From positions 2,728,001 to 2,792,000 of the forward strand of contig NZ_CP041146.1 of the NCBI RefSeq assembly GCF_006494775.1: a stretch of 64,000 nucleotides of DNA. Direction: 5' to 3'. The notes beneath the pieces are model-generated. The model searched no databases. It had not been told where the DNA came from and was given only the letters and a program-made list of their open reading frames with translations. The translations under genes were made by a program, and so were the position numbers. Positions within the stretch are counted from its first letter, which is position 1. Every line of letters starts with the position of its first letter. The stretch is from Nocardioides humi. GTDB lineage: Bacteria > Actinomycetota > Actinomycetes > Propionibacteriales > Nocardioidaceae. This document shows, piece by piece, positions 8,370 to 18,459 of the stretch.

Positions 8370-9412
8370 TCAGAACAGCGCGATCGGGTCCGGAGCGGGG
8401 AAGAGCGCGTCCAGCTCGGCGAGGTCGTCGGGGGTGGGGACCCAGGCGTCGGCGGCGGCGTTGGCGGCGACCTGCTCGGGCGAGGTGGCGCCGGCGATGA
8501 CGGAGGCGACGGGCGACTGGGCGAGCAGCCAGCCGATGGCCACGGTGACCTCGGAGACCCCGCGCGCGGCGGCGAACGCCGAGTAGGCCTTGAGCGTCGG
8601 CGAGACGGCATCCTCCAGCAGGTGCTGGCGGGTGCGCGAGAGCCGCGACCCGGAGGGGGCGGAGCCGGAGGAGTACTTGCCGGTGAGCAGGCCGTTGGCG
8701 AGCGGGAAGTACGGCAGCACGCCGATCTCGAACGCGCGGCAGGCCGGGAGGACCTCGAGCTCGGCGCGGCGGTCGGTGAGGTTGTAGTGGTTCTGCGCGG
8801 AGACGAACCTCTCGACGCCGAGCTCGCGGGCGACGTACTCGGCCTGCGCGATCTGCCACCCGGCCCGGTTGGAGTGCCCGAGGTAGCGCACCTTCCCAGA
8901 CCGGACGAGGTCGTCGAGGGCCGACAGGGTCTCCTCGATCGGGTGCGCGGGTCGGGGGTGTGGAACTGGTAGAGGTCGATCCAGTCGGTGCCGAGCCGCC
9001 GCAGCGAGGCCTCGACGGCGGTGCGGAGGTAGCGCCGGGAGCCGCGGGCGCCGAAGTCCGGGCCGTTGTGGCCGCGCATGTCCATGCCGAACTTGGTCGC
9101 CACCACCACCTCGGAGCGGCGCGAGCCCAGCGCCGCCCCGAGCCGCTCCTCGGCGAGGCCGGGTGTGGCGCCGTAGGTGTCGGCGACGTCGAAGAAGGTG
9201 ATCCCGGCGTCCAGCGCGGCGCCGACGACCCGGTCGCTGCCCTCCTGCGACTCGGTGGCGGCGCCCGGGCGGCCGAGGTTGTTGCAGCCGAGGCCCACGC
9301 GGGAGACGACGAGGCCGGAGCGGCCGAGGGTCGCCGAGGAAGGCGGGGAGGAGGGCTCAGAGGAGGGCTCAGAGGAGGGCTCAGAGGAGGGCTCGGATGA
9401 GGGGGAGGTCAT
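8370..9412 (-). CDS. aldo/keto reductase, frameshifted as sequenced
   Basis: An NADPH-dependent TIM-barrel oxidoreductase. The catalytic set is visible: Asp and Tyr in FDVADTYGA, Lys in VVATKFGMD and His in YQFHTPDP. The C-terminal cofactor site follows (GWLLAQSPVASVIAGATSPEQ). A one-base loss at 8949-8951 (three G where four are needed) splits the frame just after the active-site His; restoring it gives about 347 residues. The N-terminus from the ATG at 9412 begins with four SSEP units encoded by 12-bp tandem repeats, unusual for the family, so a later start is possible. Substrate unknown. Confidence 0.85.
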
Positions 9413-9499
9413 GACCCCGACGGTAGCCGGGGCGCGTGGCGCGTCGGTGTCGGTGCCCGGCCGTAGGTTCGGGACCACCCGACGAACAGGAGCGATCCC

Positions 9500-10093
9500 A
9501 TGTACGCACCCGCCCTCGACGACGAGATCACCAGCCTGACCCGCTACATCGACCAGCAGCTCGACGCGATCCGGGCCGCGGCGTACGGCCTGACCGAGGA
9601 GCAGGCCCGGGCCACGCCGTGTCGCAGCGAGCTGTCGATCGGCGGCCTGCTCAAGCACACCCTCCACGGGATGCGAGGGGCGCTGGGGCGCCTGCGCGGC
9701 GAGGCGGCGGCGCACGACACCAGCGAGGCCGGCGTGGCGGACTACCTGGCGCAGTTCCGGCTCGCCGAGGACGAGACGACGGTCGAGGTCCTCGCCGCCT
9801 GGGATGCGGCCCGCGCCAACCTGCTCGCCGCGCTGGCCGACGCCGATCCCGGCGCCGAGGTGCTGGCGCCGGCCGAGCCCTGGCACGGCCGGTTCGAGCC
9901 GCAGCCGATCCACCTGCGCTTCTACCTGCTGCACCAGGTGGAGGAGTTCGCCCGCCACGCGGGCCACGCCGACATCATCCGCGAGCAGCTCGACGGGGTC
10001 GCCGTCCCGGCGCTGGTGCTCACCGTCGAGGGCGCTCCGGCCAACCCGTTCTTCACGCCGTACGAGCCGGCGCCGGGGACGATCGGCGCCTGA
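9500..10093 (+). CDS. DinB/DUF664-like protein
   Basis: A 197-residue, mainly helical protein with histidines at the positions that bind a divalent metal in the DinB four-helix bundle: LLKHTLHG near residue 55 and HQVEEFARHAGHADI near residue 150, followed by the usual IREQLDG. Actinobacterial members are often thiol (mycothiol)-dependent S-transferases, but activity cannot be inferred here. RBS AGGAGCG precedes the ATG. It is divergent from the aldo/keto reductase gene. Confidence 0.8.
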   Translation: MYAPALDDEITSLTRYIDQQLDAIRAAAYGLTEEQARATPCRSELSIGGLLKHTLHGMRGALGRLRGEAAAHDTSEAGVADYLAQFRLAEDETTVEVLAAWDAARANLLAALADADPGAEVLAPAEPWHGRFEPQPIHLRFYLLHQVEEFARHAGHADIIREQLDGVAVPALVLTVEGAPANPFFTPYEPAPGTIGA

Positions 10094-10157
10094 GACGCTC
10101 CGCGCTCGCCGCGCCGCCGCTGCGCGGTCCCGACAGCGGTTGACCTATCCTCCGGGA

Positions 10158-11741
10158 GTGCTCGACCGACCCCGGCGGACCCCGCTCCTGGCCTCGTTGA
10201 TCCTGCTCGCGCTGTTCGCGGGCGTGGCCGGCGCCGTCTCCGCCGGGTGGTCGTGGCTGCTGGACCTCGACGCCCACGGCGAGTCCGCCCGCGAGTGGGC
10301 CGCCGGCCAGGCCTGGCTGGAGCATCCGCTGCGCGCGATCGAGATCGCCTTCGGCACCCCCGCGATGACCGGGATCACCGTCGTGCTGGCCGTCGTGCTG
10401 CTCGTACGGGGCCACCGCCGCGCCGGGATCCTGGTCGCGGCGGTGATGGCGGCGACCGCGCTGCTCACCTACGGCACCAAGGTGCTGGTCGGGCGCGGCC
10501 GGCCGATCTGGCAGGACCCGGAGTACTTCCTGCACTCCAACGCCTTCCCCTCCGGCCACACCTCCGCCGCGGCCGCGATGAGCGGTCTGGTGGTGCTGCT
10601 CGCCGTCATGCTGGTACGACGACCGGCGATCCGCCGGCTCCTCTCGACGCTCGCGGTGCTGATGTGGGCCCTCGTCGCCGCGGACCGGATCCTGCTCGGC
10701 CGCCACTTCCCCAGCGACGTCGTGGGCGGCACCCTGCTGGGCGTCGGCGTGCTGCTGCTCGGGGTGGCGCTCTACAACCCGCTGCCGCGCAGCCACGCGC
10801 TGAAGGCCGAGCCGCTGCCCGAGCCGTTCCCGTCGGCGCGCAACCTGGCCGTCGTACTGAACCCGATCAAGGTGGAGTCCGTCGAGCAGTTCCAGGCGCT
10901 GGTGACCCAGCTGGCGGCGGAGTCCGGCTGGCACGAGCCGCGCTGGTATCTCACCACCGTCGAGGACTCCGGCACCGGCCAGGCCGAGCAGGCCGCCGTC
11001 GACGGCGCCGACCTGGTCATCGTGTGCGGCGGCGACGGCACCGTGCGCGAGGTGTGCGCGGAGCTGGCCGGGACCGGCATCCCGGTGGGCGTCGTACCCG
11101 CGGGCACCGGCAACCTGCTGGCCCGCAACCTGGAGATCCCGCTGTTCATCCGGGCCGCGATCGACATCGCGCTCACCGGCCAGGACCGGGCCATCGACAT
11201 GGTCGAGGTCGACGGCGACGGGATCGAGCCCACGCACTTCATGGTCATGGCCGGGATGGGCTTCGACGCCGCGATCATGGAGGGCGTCAACGAGGAGCTC
11301 AAGAAGAAGGTCGGCTGGCTGGCCTACGTGCTCGCCGCCCTCAAGGGGCTGATGTTCCCGGCGATGAGGCTGGAGGTCTCCGTCGACGACAGCCCGTTCA
11401 CCAAGCACCGCGCCCGCACCTGCGTCATCGGCAACGTCGGCAGCCTGCAGGGCGGCATGAACCTGCTCCCCGACGCCACCATCGACGACGGCCAGCTCGA
11501 CGTGGTGCTGCTGTACCCGCGCCGGTTCCTGAGCTGGATCCCGCTGGTGCTGCGCGTCGTGACCCGGCGCGAGCGCAACGCCGGCGAGTCGGTGGCCCGG
11601 ATGACCGGCCGGAAGGTCGTCGTACGCGCGTCGGGCGAGGTGCCGCGCCAGCTCGACGGCGACACGATCGGGCTCGGCTCGGAGCTGCGGATGGAGTGCA
11701 TCCACGGCCGGGTGCTGGTGCGGGTGCCGCGGACGGTGTAG
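10158..11741 (+). CDS. PAP2 phosphatase fused to diacylglycerol kinase catalytic domain
   Basis: A 527-residue two-domain lipid enzyme. The first 220 residues hold about five membrane helices and the PAP2 phosphatase motifs KVLVGRGRP, PSGHTSAA and GRHFPSDVVGG. From about residue 232 comes a DAGK/LCB5-type kinase domain with VVLNPIK, VCGGDGTVREV and GVVPAGTGNLLARNL. One half would remove a phosphate from a lipid phosphate at the membrane; the other would phosphorylate diacylglycerol or a similar lipid. The GTG at 10158 was chosen because upstream residues in this frame are a shadow of the DinB-like gene. A family A repeat follows 5 bp after the stop. Confidence 0.9.
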   Translation: MLDRPRRTPLLASLILLALFAGVAGAVSAGWSWLLDLDAHGESAREWAAGQAWLEHPLRAIEIAFGTPAMTGITVVLAVVLLVRGHRRAGILVAAVMAATALLTYGTKVLVGRGRPIWQDPEYFLHSNAFPSGHTSAAAAMSGLVVLLAVMLVRRPAIRRLLSTLAVLMWALVAADRILLGRHFPSDVVGGTLLGVGVLLLGVALYNPLPRSHALKAEPLPEPFPSARNLAVVLNPIKVESVEQFQALVTQLAAESGWHEPRWYLTTVEDSGTGQAEQAAVDGADLVIVCGGDGTVREVCAELAGTGIPVGVVPAGTGNLLARNLEIPLFIRAAIDIALTGQDRAIDMVEVDGDGIEPTHFMVMAGMGFDAAIMEGVNEELKKKVGWLAYVLAALKGLMFPAMRLEVSVDDSPFTKHRARTCVIGNVGSLQGGMNLLPDATIDDGQLDVVLLYPRRFLSWIPLVLRVVTRRERNAGESVARMTGRKVVVRASGEVPRQLDGDTIGLGSELRMECIHGRVLVRVPRTV

Positions 11742-11746
11742 GCACC

Positions 11747-11805
11747 GCGCCCCATGCGTATTTGTCGCTGAATGCCGTGATCGACGACGAATACGCATGG
11801 GGCGC
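11747..11805. repeat. family A palindromic intergenic repeat, copy 2
   Basis: The best-preserved 59-bp copy. The arms GCGCCCCATGCGTATTTGTC and ACGAATACGCATGGGGCGC are complementary apart from a mismatch or two. It lies between the 3' ends of two convergent genes and could serve as a bidirectional hairpin terminator. Confidence 0.88.
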
Positions 11806-11808
11806 GGT

Positions 11809-12207
11809 TCAGGAGCGGGCGAGGCGGGCGTGGGCGACCGCCTCGGACTCCTCGGGCGACAGCTCCTGGTCGCTGCTCCAGCCGGCGACCGACTTGGCGT
11901 AGGTGCGCGCCTCGTTGCGGCCGCGGATCGAGGTGAGCACGACGCCGTCGCCGGCGTCGTCGAGCAGGGCGAGCGACCAGGACAGGAGGCCGCCCATCTC
12001 GTCGAAGGCGTCGTACCGGACGACGGCGAGATGGCGCAGGGCGCCGGCAGCCTCGGCGCGGAGCGCGGCGACCTCGCGGCGCAGGCCGGCGGCGTCCGCG
12101 GGGAGGTCGTCGGCGGTCGCGCCCGGCGCCGGGCGGCCGCTCCGCAGGGCGAGGCCGAGGGCGGCGAGGGCCACGAGGAGGGCGAGGATCGCGAGCGCTA
12201 CGGCCAT
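11809..12207 (-). CDS. DUF4446 family membrane-anchored protein
   Basis: A 132-residue protein with one N-terminal membrane helix (residues 2-20), a coiled-coil-like Ala/Leu/Arg segment, then the conserved block RYDAFDEMGGLLSWSLALLD, GDGVVLTSIRGRNEARTYAK and LSPEESEAV that defines DUF4446. Function is unknown; in related genomes it also lies close to pheA and serS, as it does here. The ATG is preceded by no strong RBS. The stop is 3 bp from a family A repeat. Confidence 0.82.
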   Translation of the reverse strand: MAVALAILALLVALAALGLALRSGRPAPGATADDLPADAAGLRREVAALRAEAAGALRHLAVVRYDAFDEMGGLLSWSLALLDDAGDGVVLTSIRGRNEARTYAKSVAGWSSDQELSPEESEAVAHARLARS

Positions 12208-12240
12208 GCCCGCAACGCTAGATGATCGCCGACAGGCCGA

Positions 12241-12270
12241 CGGCCCGGCGCGCTCGCACGCGCCGGGCCG
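12241..12270. terminator. strong hairpin after the iron-uptake operon
   Basis: A perfect 12-bp stem, CGGCCCGGCGCG pairing with CGCGCCGGGCCG, with a 6-nt loop, 29 bp downstream of the ABC binding-protein stop on the minus strand. There is no U-tract, as is common in high-GC actinobacteria. It may also end the divergent-side transcript. Confidence 0.65.
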
Positions 12271-12298
12271 GGCCGATCCGTCGGGAGGGTGCTGCGGA

Positions 12299-13332
12299 TC
12301 AGCCGAGGTCCTGCGACTTCGCCAGGTCGTCGGCGAGCTCGTCGAGGATCTTGGTGTAGGACTGGTACGAGTACGGCGCGCCGGCGTACCAGGTGTAGAC
12401 CTGGCCGGCCTGGACGGCGGGCAGGTTGGCCCAGGTGTCGATCGTCTCGAGCTTCTTCTTGACGTCCTCGGTGTTGCGGCCGTCGAGCAGGATCACGTCG
12501 GCGTCGGCGAACTCGCTGGCCTTCTCCCAGCTGAGCTGGGTGAAGACGTTGCCGGTGTCGGGGTCGGGTGCCTCGATGAGGTCCACGCCGGCCTGCTCGA
12601 AGGTCTGGGTCTCCGGGAGGTCGGTGGGGTTGACGATGTAGAGGGAGTCCTCGGCCGCGGAGGCGATGAGCACCTTGAGGTCGCCGGCGCTCTCGCCGAC
12701 CTTCTTCAGGCCCTCCTGGTAGGTCTCCTTCGCCGCGTTGAGCTCCTCGTTGCACGTGGTGTCGGCGCCGAGCTTGGCGGCGAGGTCGGTGAACAGGCCG
12801 ATGGCCTCGTCGATGTCCTTGGGCTGGCCGTTGACGCCGATGATCGGGGCCAGCTTCTCGATCTGCTTCTCCTGCTTGCTCGGGACGTACCAGAGCACGC
12901 CGCCGAAGGAGTAGTCGATCAGCAGGTCGGGCTGCAGCTTGGCGTAGGCGTCGACGTCGAACTCGCCGTACGTGCTGCCGATCTTCTCCACCTTGGACAG
13001 GTCGACGTTGCCGCGCTGGAAGACCGAGCCGGGGTCGTCGCCGAGCTCGCCGTACACGCCGTCGACCTGGTAGCCGGCGTCCCACAGGCCCGCCGCGACG
13101 CTGCTCTGGGCGACGACATTGGTGGGCACCGTGTCCAGCGTGACGGTCTTGTCGCGCGCGTCGGTGTACTCGAAGGTGCCGGCGGGCTCGGGCGCCTGGC
13201 ACTCCCCACCTCGTCCTTCTTGGCGTCGGCCGTGTTGGTGTCGCCCTCGCCGCAGGCGGTGAGGGTGGCGATCAGGGCGACCGCGGTCGCGGCCGCGAGG
13301 GGCATGCGCCGGGTGGCGAGCCGTCGGTTCAT
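12299..13332 (-). CDS. iron-siderophore ABC transporter substrate-binding lipoprotein, frameshifted as sequenced
   Basis: A lipoprotein (signal peptide ending ATLTACGEG, lipobox Cys) with a FepB/FhuD-type class III binding fold: TFEYTDARDKTVTLDTVPTNVVA, ELGDDPGSVF, QPDLLIDYSFGG and DVILLDGRN. It would capture a ferric siderophore outside the membrane. The lipoprotein start and the mature domain are in different frames; the break is at the CCCC run 13204-13207, where a fifth base gives DEVGECQAPEP. The ATG overlaps the stop of the ATPase gene (ATGA). This is the last gene of the iron operon. Confidence 0.88.
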
Positions 13333-14189
13333 CGGATTTCCTCCTGTTGTCCGGTCGACGGGGATGTCGACGCATCACCGGCGCGCGTGCTGCCGAGCCG
13401 GAGCTTCCTGGGGATGACGAGCGGGGTGCCCGTCTCGGGGTCGGTGGTGACCACGCAGGGGAGGCCGTAGACCTCCTCGACGAGGTCGGCGGTGACGATC
13501 TCCGCGGGAGGTCCCTCGGCGACGACCGAGCCGTCCTTCATCGCGATCAGGTGCGAGGCGTAGCGGCAGGCGAGGTTGAGGTCGTGCAGCACCGCGACCA
13601 GCGTGTAGCCGCGCTCGCTCGTGAGCTCCTCGCACAGGTCGAGGACCTCGACCTGGTGGGCGATGTCGAGGTACGTCGTGGGCTCGTCCAGGAGCAGGAT
13701 CTCGGTCCGCTGGGCCAGCGCCATCGCCAGCCAGACCCGCTGCCGCTGGCCGCCGGAGAGCTCGTCGACCAGCCGCCCGGCGAGGTCGGTGGTGTGGGTG
13801 ACGGCGAGCGCCTCCCGGACGGCGTCCTCGTCCTCGCGGCTCCACTGCCGGAGCATGCTCTGGTGCGGGTAGCGGCCGCGCGAGACCAGGTCGACCACGG
13901 TGATGCCGTCCGGTGCCACCTGCGCCTGGGGCAGCAGGCCGAGGCGGCGGGCCACCTCCTTGGAGTGGTAGCCGGCGATGGATCGCCCGTCGAGGTGGAC
14001 GACGCCGTGGGCCGGCTTGAGGAGGCGGGCCAGGCCGCGCAGCAGCGTCGACTTCCCGCAGCCGTTGGCGCCGACGATGACGGTGAAGGAGCCGTCGGGG
14101 ATGACGACGGTGAGGTCCTCGCTGATGATCCGGCGGTCGTAGCCGAGGGTCACCCCCTCGGTCCAGAGCCGCTGCTCGTGAGTGCTCAT
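13329..14189 (-). CDS. iron-siderophore ABC transporter ATP-binding protein
   Basis: A 286-residue FecE/FepC-type ATPase with Walker A GANGCGKSTLL, signature LSGGQRQRVWLAMALAQ, Walker B ILLLDEPTTYLD and switch His in VLHDLNLACRY. It powers ferric-siderophore import through the two permeases upstream. The ATG at 14189 has RBS AAAGGGA and overlaps the permease stop by 4 nt. The C-terminal tail beyond residue 255 (VIPRKLRLGST) is family-typical. Confidence 0.92.
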   Translation of the reverse strand: MSTHEQRLWTEGVTLGYDRRIISEDLTVVIPDGSFTVIVGANGCGKSTLLRGLARLLKPAHGVVHLDGRSIAGYHSKEVARRLGLLPQAQVAPDGITVVDLVSRGRYPHQSMLRQWSREDEDAVREALAVTHTTDLAGRLVDELSGGQRQRVWLAMALAQRTEILLLDEPTTYLDIAHQVEVLDLCEELTSERGYTLVAVLHDLNLACRYASHLIAMKDGSVVAEGPPAEIVTADLVEEVYGLPCVVTTDPETGTPLVIPRKLRLGSTRAGDASTSPSTGQQEEIR

Positions 14190-15242
14190 GCACGTCCCTT
14201 TCGCCATTCGCGGGTCAGCAGCCACGCGAGGAAGATGCCGCCGAGGAAGCCGGTGACGACCCCGACCGGCACCTGGCGGGGCTGGAACAGCTCGCGGGCG
14301 GCGTGGTCGGACAGCACCAGCAGCAGCGACCCGGTCAGCGCGGAGGCGAGCAGGTTGGGTCCGCTCGCCCCGGTGAGCCGGCGCGCGATCTGCGGCGCGG
14401 TGAGCGCGACGAACACGATCGGTCCCGCAGCCGCCACGGCGAGGCTGCTCAGCAGGACGCCGACGACGATCGCCGCCAGGCGCACCCGCCCGGTCCGCTG
14501 CCCGAGGCCGGCGGCGCTCTCGTCGGAGAGCTCGGAGAGCAGCAGCGCACGGGAGAGGCCCAGGGCGGCCGCGCCCAGGACGGCGATGCCGAGCGCCAGC
14601 CACTTCAGCTCGTCCCACCCCGCGCCGGCGAGGGTGCCGACCAGCCAGCCACCAGCGGACTGGGCGTCGTAGATGTTGGCCTTGACGATCAGCATCGAGT
14701 TGACCGAGAGCAGCAGCATGCCGGTGCCGACGCCGATGAGGACCAGCCGCAGCCCGTCGACGCCGTTGGTCAGGGCGAGGCAGTAGACGACGATCGCGGT
14801 CGCCACCCCGCCGGTGACGGCGCCGACCGAGGCCCCGCGAAGCCGGTGCCGAGGACCAGCAGCGCGATCAGGCCGCCGGTCGAGGCGCCGGTCTCGAAGC
14901 CGATCACGTCCGGGCTGCCGAGCGGGTTGCGCGAGACGGTCTGGAAGATCGAGCCGGACAGCCCGAGCGCGGCGCCGACGACCACGGCGCCGACCACCCG
15001 CGGCAGCCGGGAGTCGAAGACGAGGTACTGCTCGAGCGTGTTGCCGTCGCCGTGGATCGTCACCCACAGCCGCGACATGGACATCTGGACCTCGCCGACG
15101 AGCACCGCCGCGACGCCGGCGACGAGCGCGAGCACGACGAGGGTGAGGCAGACGAGCAGGTAGCGCGGGGTGACCACGACCGACACCCCGCGCGCCCGAT
15201 AGGCACGCAGCGGCAGCGGGCGGGGCCCGCCTGGGCGGTCAT
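14186..15242 (-). CDS. FecCD-type iron-siderophore permease 2, two probable frameshifts
   Basis: A polytopic FecCD/BtuC-family permease. SRLPRVVGAVVVGAALGLSG and NPLGSPDVIGFETGAS are in one frame. From GASVGAVTGG through GPIVFVALTAPQIARR to GVVTGFLGGIFLAWLL the protein is in another. The break is at CCCC 14833-14836. A second one-base loss at 15226-15228 would connect MTAQAGPRPLPLRAYRARGV to the body; that ATG (15242) overlaps the stop of permease 1 (ATGA), which supports it. Otherwise the start would be the GTG at 15186. The family has about ten helices. Confidence 0.87.
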
Positions 15243-16275
15243 AGGTGGGCCAGCCGACGACGGCGGACCAGGGCGATGAAGACCGGGGCCCCGAGGAAGG
15301 CGGTCATGATCCCGGCCTCCACCTCGTCGCGGGTGACGACGCGACCGACGGTGTCGGCGAGGAGCAGCAGGATCGCGGAGTAGAGCATCGACAGCGGTAC
15401 GACCCACCGCTGGTCCGGCCCCACGACGAACCGTGCGATGTGGGGGACGACGAGCCCGAGGAACACGATCGGCCCGGCGATGGCGGTGGCCGTCCCGCAG
15501 AGCAGGGTGATCGCGGCGGCGGTGACCAGCCGCAGCCGCCCGATGTTGACGCCGAGCGCGCGGCCGGAGTCCTCGCCGAGCGCCATCGCGTTGAGGGCGG
15601 GGTGATGACCAGCGCGGCGACCAGCCCGAGGGCGAGGAAGGGCAGCGCGTCGACCAGGACGGAGAGGTCCTGCCCGACCAGGGAGCCGACCAGCCAGAAG
15701 CGCATCTTGTCGAACGCCGGCTGGCTGGAGAGCGCGATCCCGTTGACGTACGCCGCCAGCACGGCGCTGAGCGCGGCGCCCGCGAGCGCCAGGCGCAGGG
15801 GCGTCGTCGACGACCGGCCGCCCGAGCCGAGGACGTACACGGCGAGCGACGCCGCGGCGGCCCCGGCGAAGGCGAACCAGATCTGCACGTGCGGGCTCTC
15901 CACGTGGAGGACCGCGATGCCGGTGACGATCGCGGCCGCCGCCCCGGCGTTGACGCCGAGCAGGCCGGGGTCGGCCAGCGGGTTGCGGGCGAGCGCCTGC
16001 ATCAGCGCGCCGGCGGCGCCGAGGGCGAGCCCGACGGCCACCCCGATGATCGTGCGGTCCATCCGCAGGCCGCGGACGATGTCGCGGGCGCCGGAGCTCT
16101 CGTCGCTCCACAGCGCCCGCAGCACGGTGCCCGGGCTGAGCGCCTGGTTGCCGATCATCAGGCTGACCAGGCAGGCGACCGCGACGCCGGCGAGGGCGAC
16201 CACCGTCGCGGTGAGGCGACGGGACAGCCCGACCCGCACATCGGGCGGGCCGGGGTCGGTGAGGGCGGCGGTCAC
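15239..16275 (-). CDS. FecCD-type iron-siderophore permease 1, frameshifted as sequenced
   Basis: The first gene of the iron operon. The N-terminal part contains [38 protein letters not shown] and [16 protein letters not shown]. The C-terminal part, [20 protein letters not shown] to [15 protein letters not shown], lies in another frame. One missing base at the GGGG run 15599-15602 explains the split. With the second permease it forms the membrane channel of the importer. The GTG start at 16275 lies 12 bp from an iron box, with no clear RBS, so translation may be leaderless or nearly so. Confidence 0.88.
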
Positions 16276-16287
16276 GAGGGGCCACCC

Positions 16288-16306
16288 TAAGGGAAGGCTT
16301 CCCTTA
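16288..16306. promoter_or_regulatory. DtxR/IdeR-type iron box of the siderophore importer operon
   Basis: The 19-bp sequence TAAGGGAAGGCTTCCCTTA is palindromic about a central base and sits in a 21-bp inverted repeat (16287-16307). It matches 15 of 19 positions of the mycobacterial IdeR consensus TWAGGTTAGSCTAACCTWA by hand comparison. It is just upstream of permease 1. Iron-loaded repressor bound here would block the promoter. Confidence 0.75.
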
Positions 16307-16368
16307 GTGTCTCGTCCCGTCCGGATCCGGGACGCCGGGCCGCCGCGCCCACGCCCTACCCTTGGCCC

Positions 16369-17198
16369 ATGGCCCGCATCGCGTACCAGGGGAACCCGGC
16401 GCCAACTCGCACATCGTGTGCAAGCAGCACTACCCGGAGGCGGAGGCCGTGGCGTGCGCCTCGTTCGAGGACGTCTTCGCCGCCGTCGCCAGCGGCGACT
16501 GCGACCTGGCGCTGCTCCCGATCGACAACTCGATCGCCGGCCGGGTGGCCGACATCCACCACTTCCTCCCCGACTCGGGGCTGCACATCGTCGCCGAGCA
16601 CTTCCTGCGCATCCAGTTCCACCTGATGGTGATGCCGGGGGCGTCCGCCGACACGATCCGCACCGTGCACAGCCACGTCCACGCGCTCGGCCAGTGCCGC
16701 AAGGTCATCCGCGAGCTGGGGCTCACGCCGGTCATCTCCGGCGACACCGCGGGCGCCGCCCGCGAGATCGCCGAGGCGGCCGACCCGACCCAGGCCGCCA
16801 TCGCGCCGCCGCTCGCCGCCGAGATCTACGGGCTGGAGATCCTGCGCGAGGACGTCGAGGACGAGGACCACAACACCACGCGGTTCGTCGTCCTCTCACC
16901 GGACTTCGTGGCCGCCCCCCAGGGCAACGGCCCGGTCGTCACCAGCTTCGTCTTCAACGTGCGCAACCTGCCCGCCGCGCTCTACAAGGCGCTCGGCGGG
17001 TTCGCGACCAACGGCATCAACATGACCAAGCTGGAGAGCTACATGGTCGGCGGGGAGTTCGCCGCGACCCAGTTCCTCGCCGAGGTCGACGGGCACCCCG
17101 ACGACCCCGGCCTCAAGCGGGCGCTGGAGGAGCTGACCTTCTTCACCACCGACATCAAGGTGCTCGGCGTCTACCCCGCGGACCCGTTCCGCGGCTGA
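16369..17198 (+). CDS. pheA: prephenate dehydratase, frameshifted as sequenced
   Basis: Converts prephenate to phenylpyruvate in phenylalanine synthesis. The start MARIAYQG is in one frame and the body, from [17 protein letters not shown], in another; one missing base at GGGG 16389-16392 restores the classic AYQGEPGANS. The catalytic region ([12 protein letters not shown], with [11 protein letters not shown]) is followed by a C-terminal ACT regulatory domain from about residue 185 ([34 protein letters not shown]) that would bind phenylalanine for feedback inhibition. Length after repair is about 276 residues, normal for the family. Confidence 0.9.
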
Positions 17199-17209
17199 GG
17201 GCACCCACC

Positions 17210-18459
17210 ATGGCACCCACCATGTCGCAGTCTCGGGAGTACGGCGCCGACAGCGAGGTCGGCCGGCTGCGGACGGTGATCCTGCACCGGCCCGGCCCCG
17301 AGCTCGAGCGGCTCACGCCGGGCAACAACGACCGGCTGCTGTTCGACGGCATCCCGTGGGTCGCCCGCGCGCAGGAGGAGCACGACGCCTTCGCGGAGGT
17401 GCTGCGGGGCGGGGCGTCGAGGTGCTGCACCTGATCGACCTGCTGGCCGAGACCCTCGCCGATCCGGACGCCCGCGACCACGTGATCGAGACGACCACCG
17501 ACGGCTCCGCGGGCCCGGCACTCGGCGACGCCGTACGCGACCACCTGCGCGGTGTCCTCGGCGAGGCGGCGCCCGAGGAGCTGACCCGGCTGCTGGTCGC
17601 CGGCATCCGCAACGACGAGCTGCGCGGCGGGCGGGCGGTGCACAGCCTGGTCACCTCGCTCCTCCCGCCGCAGGCCTTCCTCGTCGACCCGCTCCCCAAC
17701 CTGCTCTTCACCCGCGACTCCTCGGTGTGGCTGCCCGATCGCGTGCTGGTCACCACGCTGGCGATGCGCGCCCGGCGGCGGGAGTCCCAGCTCACCGGCC
17801 TCGTCTACCGCTTCCACCCCCGCTTCGCCGGCGGCCGCCGGATCGAGGGCCACGCCCACGAGCACGTCGAGGGCGGCGACGTCCTGCTCCTCGCCCCCGG
17901 GGTCGTCGCGCTCGGCGTCGGGGAGCGGACCACGCCCGCCGGCGCCGAGCGGCTCGCCCGGCAGCTCCTGACGGCCGGGCTCGCGACGACCGTCCTGGCA
18001 GTGCCGATCGCCCAGGAGCGGGCGACGATGCACCTCGACACCGTCTGCACGATGGTCGACGTCGACCGGGTCGTGATGTACCCGGGCGTCGCGGACACCC
18101 TGACGGCGTACGCCGTGACGGCGCGCGAGCCGGGCTCGCCGGAGCTCGTCGTCGCCCCGCCCGAGCCGTTCCTGGCCGCCGCGGCGAAGGCGATGGGGAT
18201 CGAGCGGCTGCACCGCATCGACACCGGCCTGGACCCGGTGACCGCCGAGCGCGAGCAGTGGGACGACGGCAACAACACGCTCGCGCTGGAGCCCGGCGTG
18301 GCGGTGGCGTACGAGCGCAACGACGCCACGAACGCACGGCTCGAGGAGGCCGGCATCGAGGTGCTGCGCATCGCCGGCTCCGAGCTCGGGTCCGGTCGCG
18401 GCGGGCCCCGGTGCCTGAGCTGCCCCGTGCTCCGCGACCCGCTCGGCGCCGCCGGATAA
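17210..18459 (+). CDS. arcA: arginine deiminase, frameshifted as sequenced
   Basis: Hydrolyses arginine to citrulline and ammonia. Family motifs are present: [31 protein letters not shown] (FTRD), [23 protein letters not shown] and the active-site Cys in [12 protein letters not shown] at the C-terminus. The break is at the second GGGG run, 17411-17414; one extra G gives LRGGGVEVLHL. Two in-frame ATGs (17210 and 17222) lie in a perfect 12-bp tandem duplication of GCACCCACCATG, so the start may be either. No arcB or arcC is adjacent, so it is not part of a full arginine deiminase operon here. Confidence 0.9.

Noticed and set aside
9353..9400. Short direct repeats as a CRISPR array
   Set aside because: The 12-bp units are contiguous, in frame and without spacers; they encode SSEP in a reductase gene. 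The 11-bp array at 42571 also has no spacers.
12241..12270. The GC hairpin as another dispersed repeat
   Set aside because: I found no second copy in the window; its place after the last gene of an operon fits a terminator.
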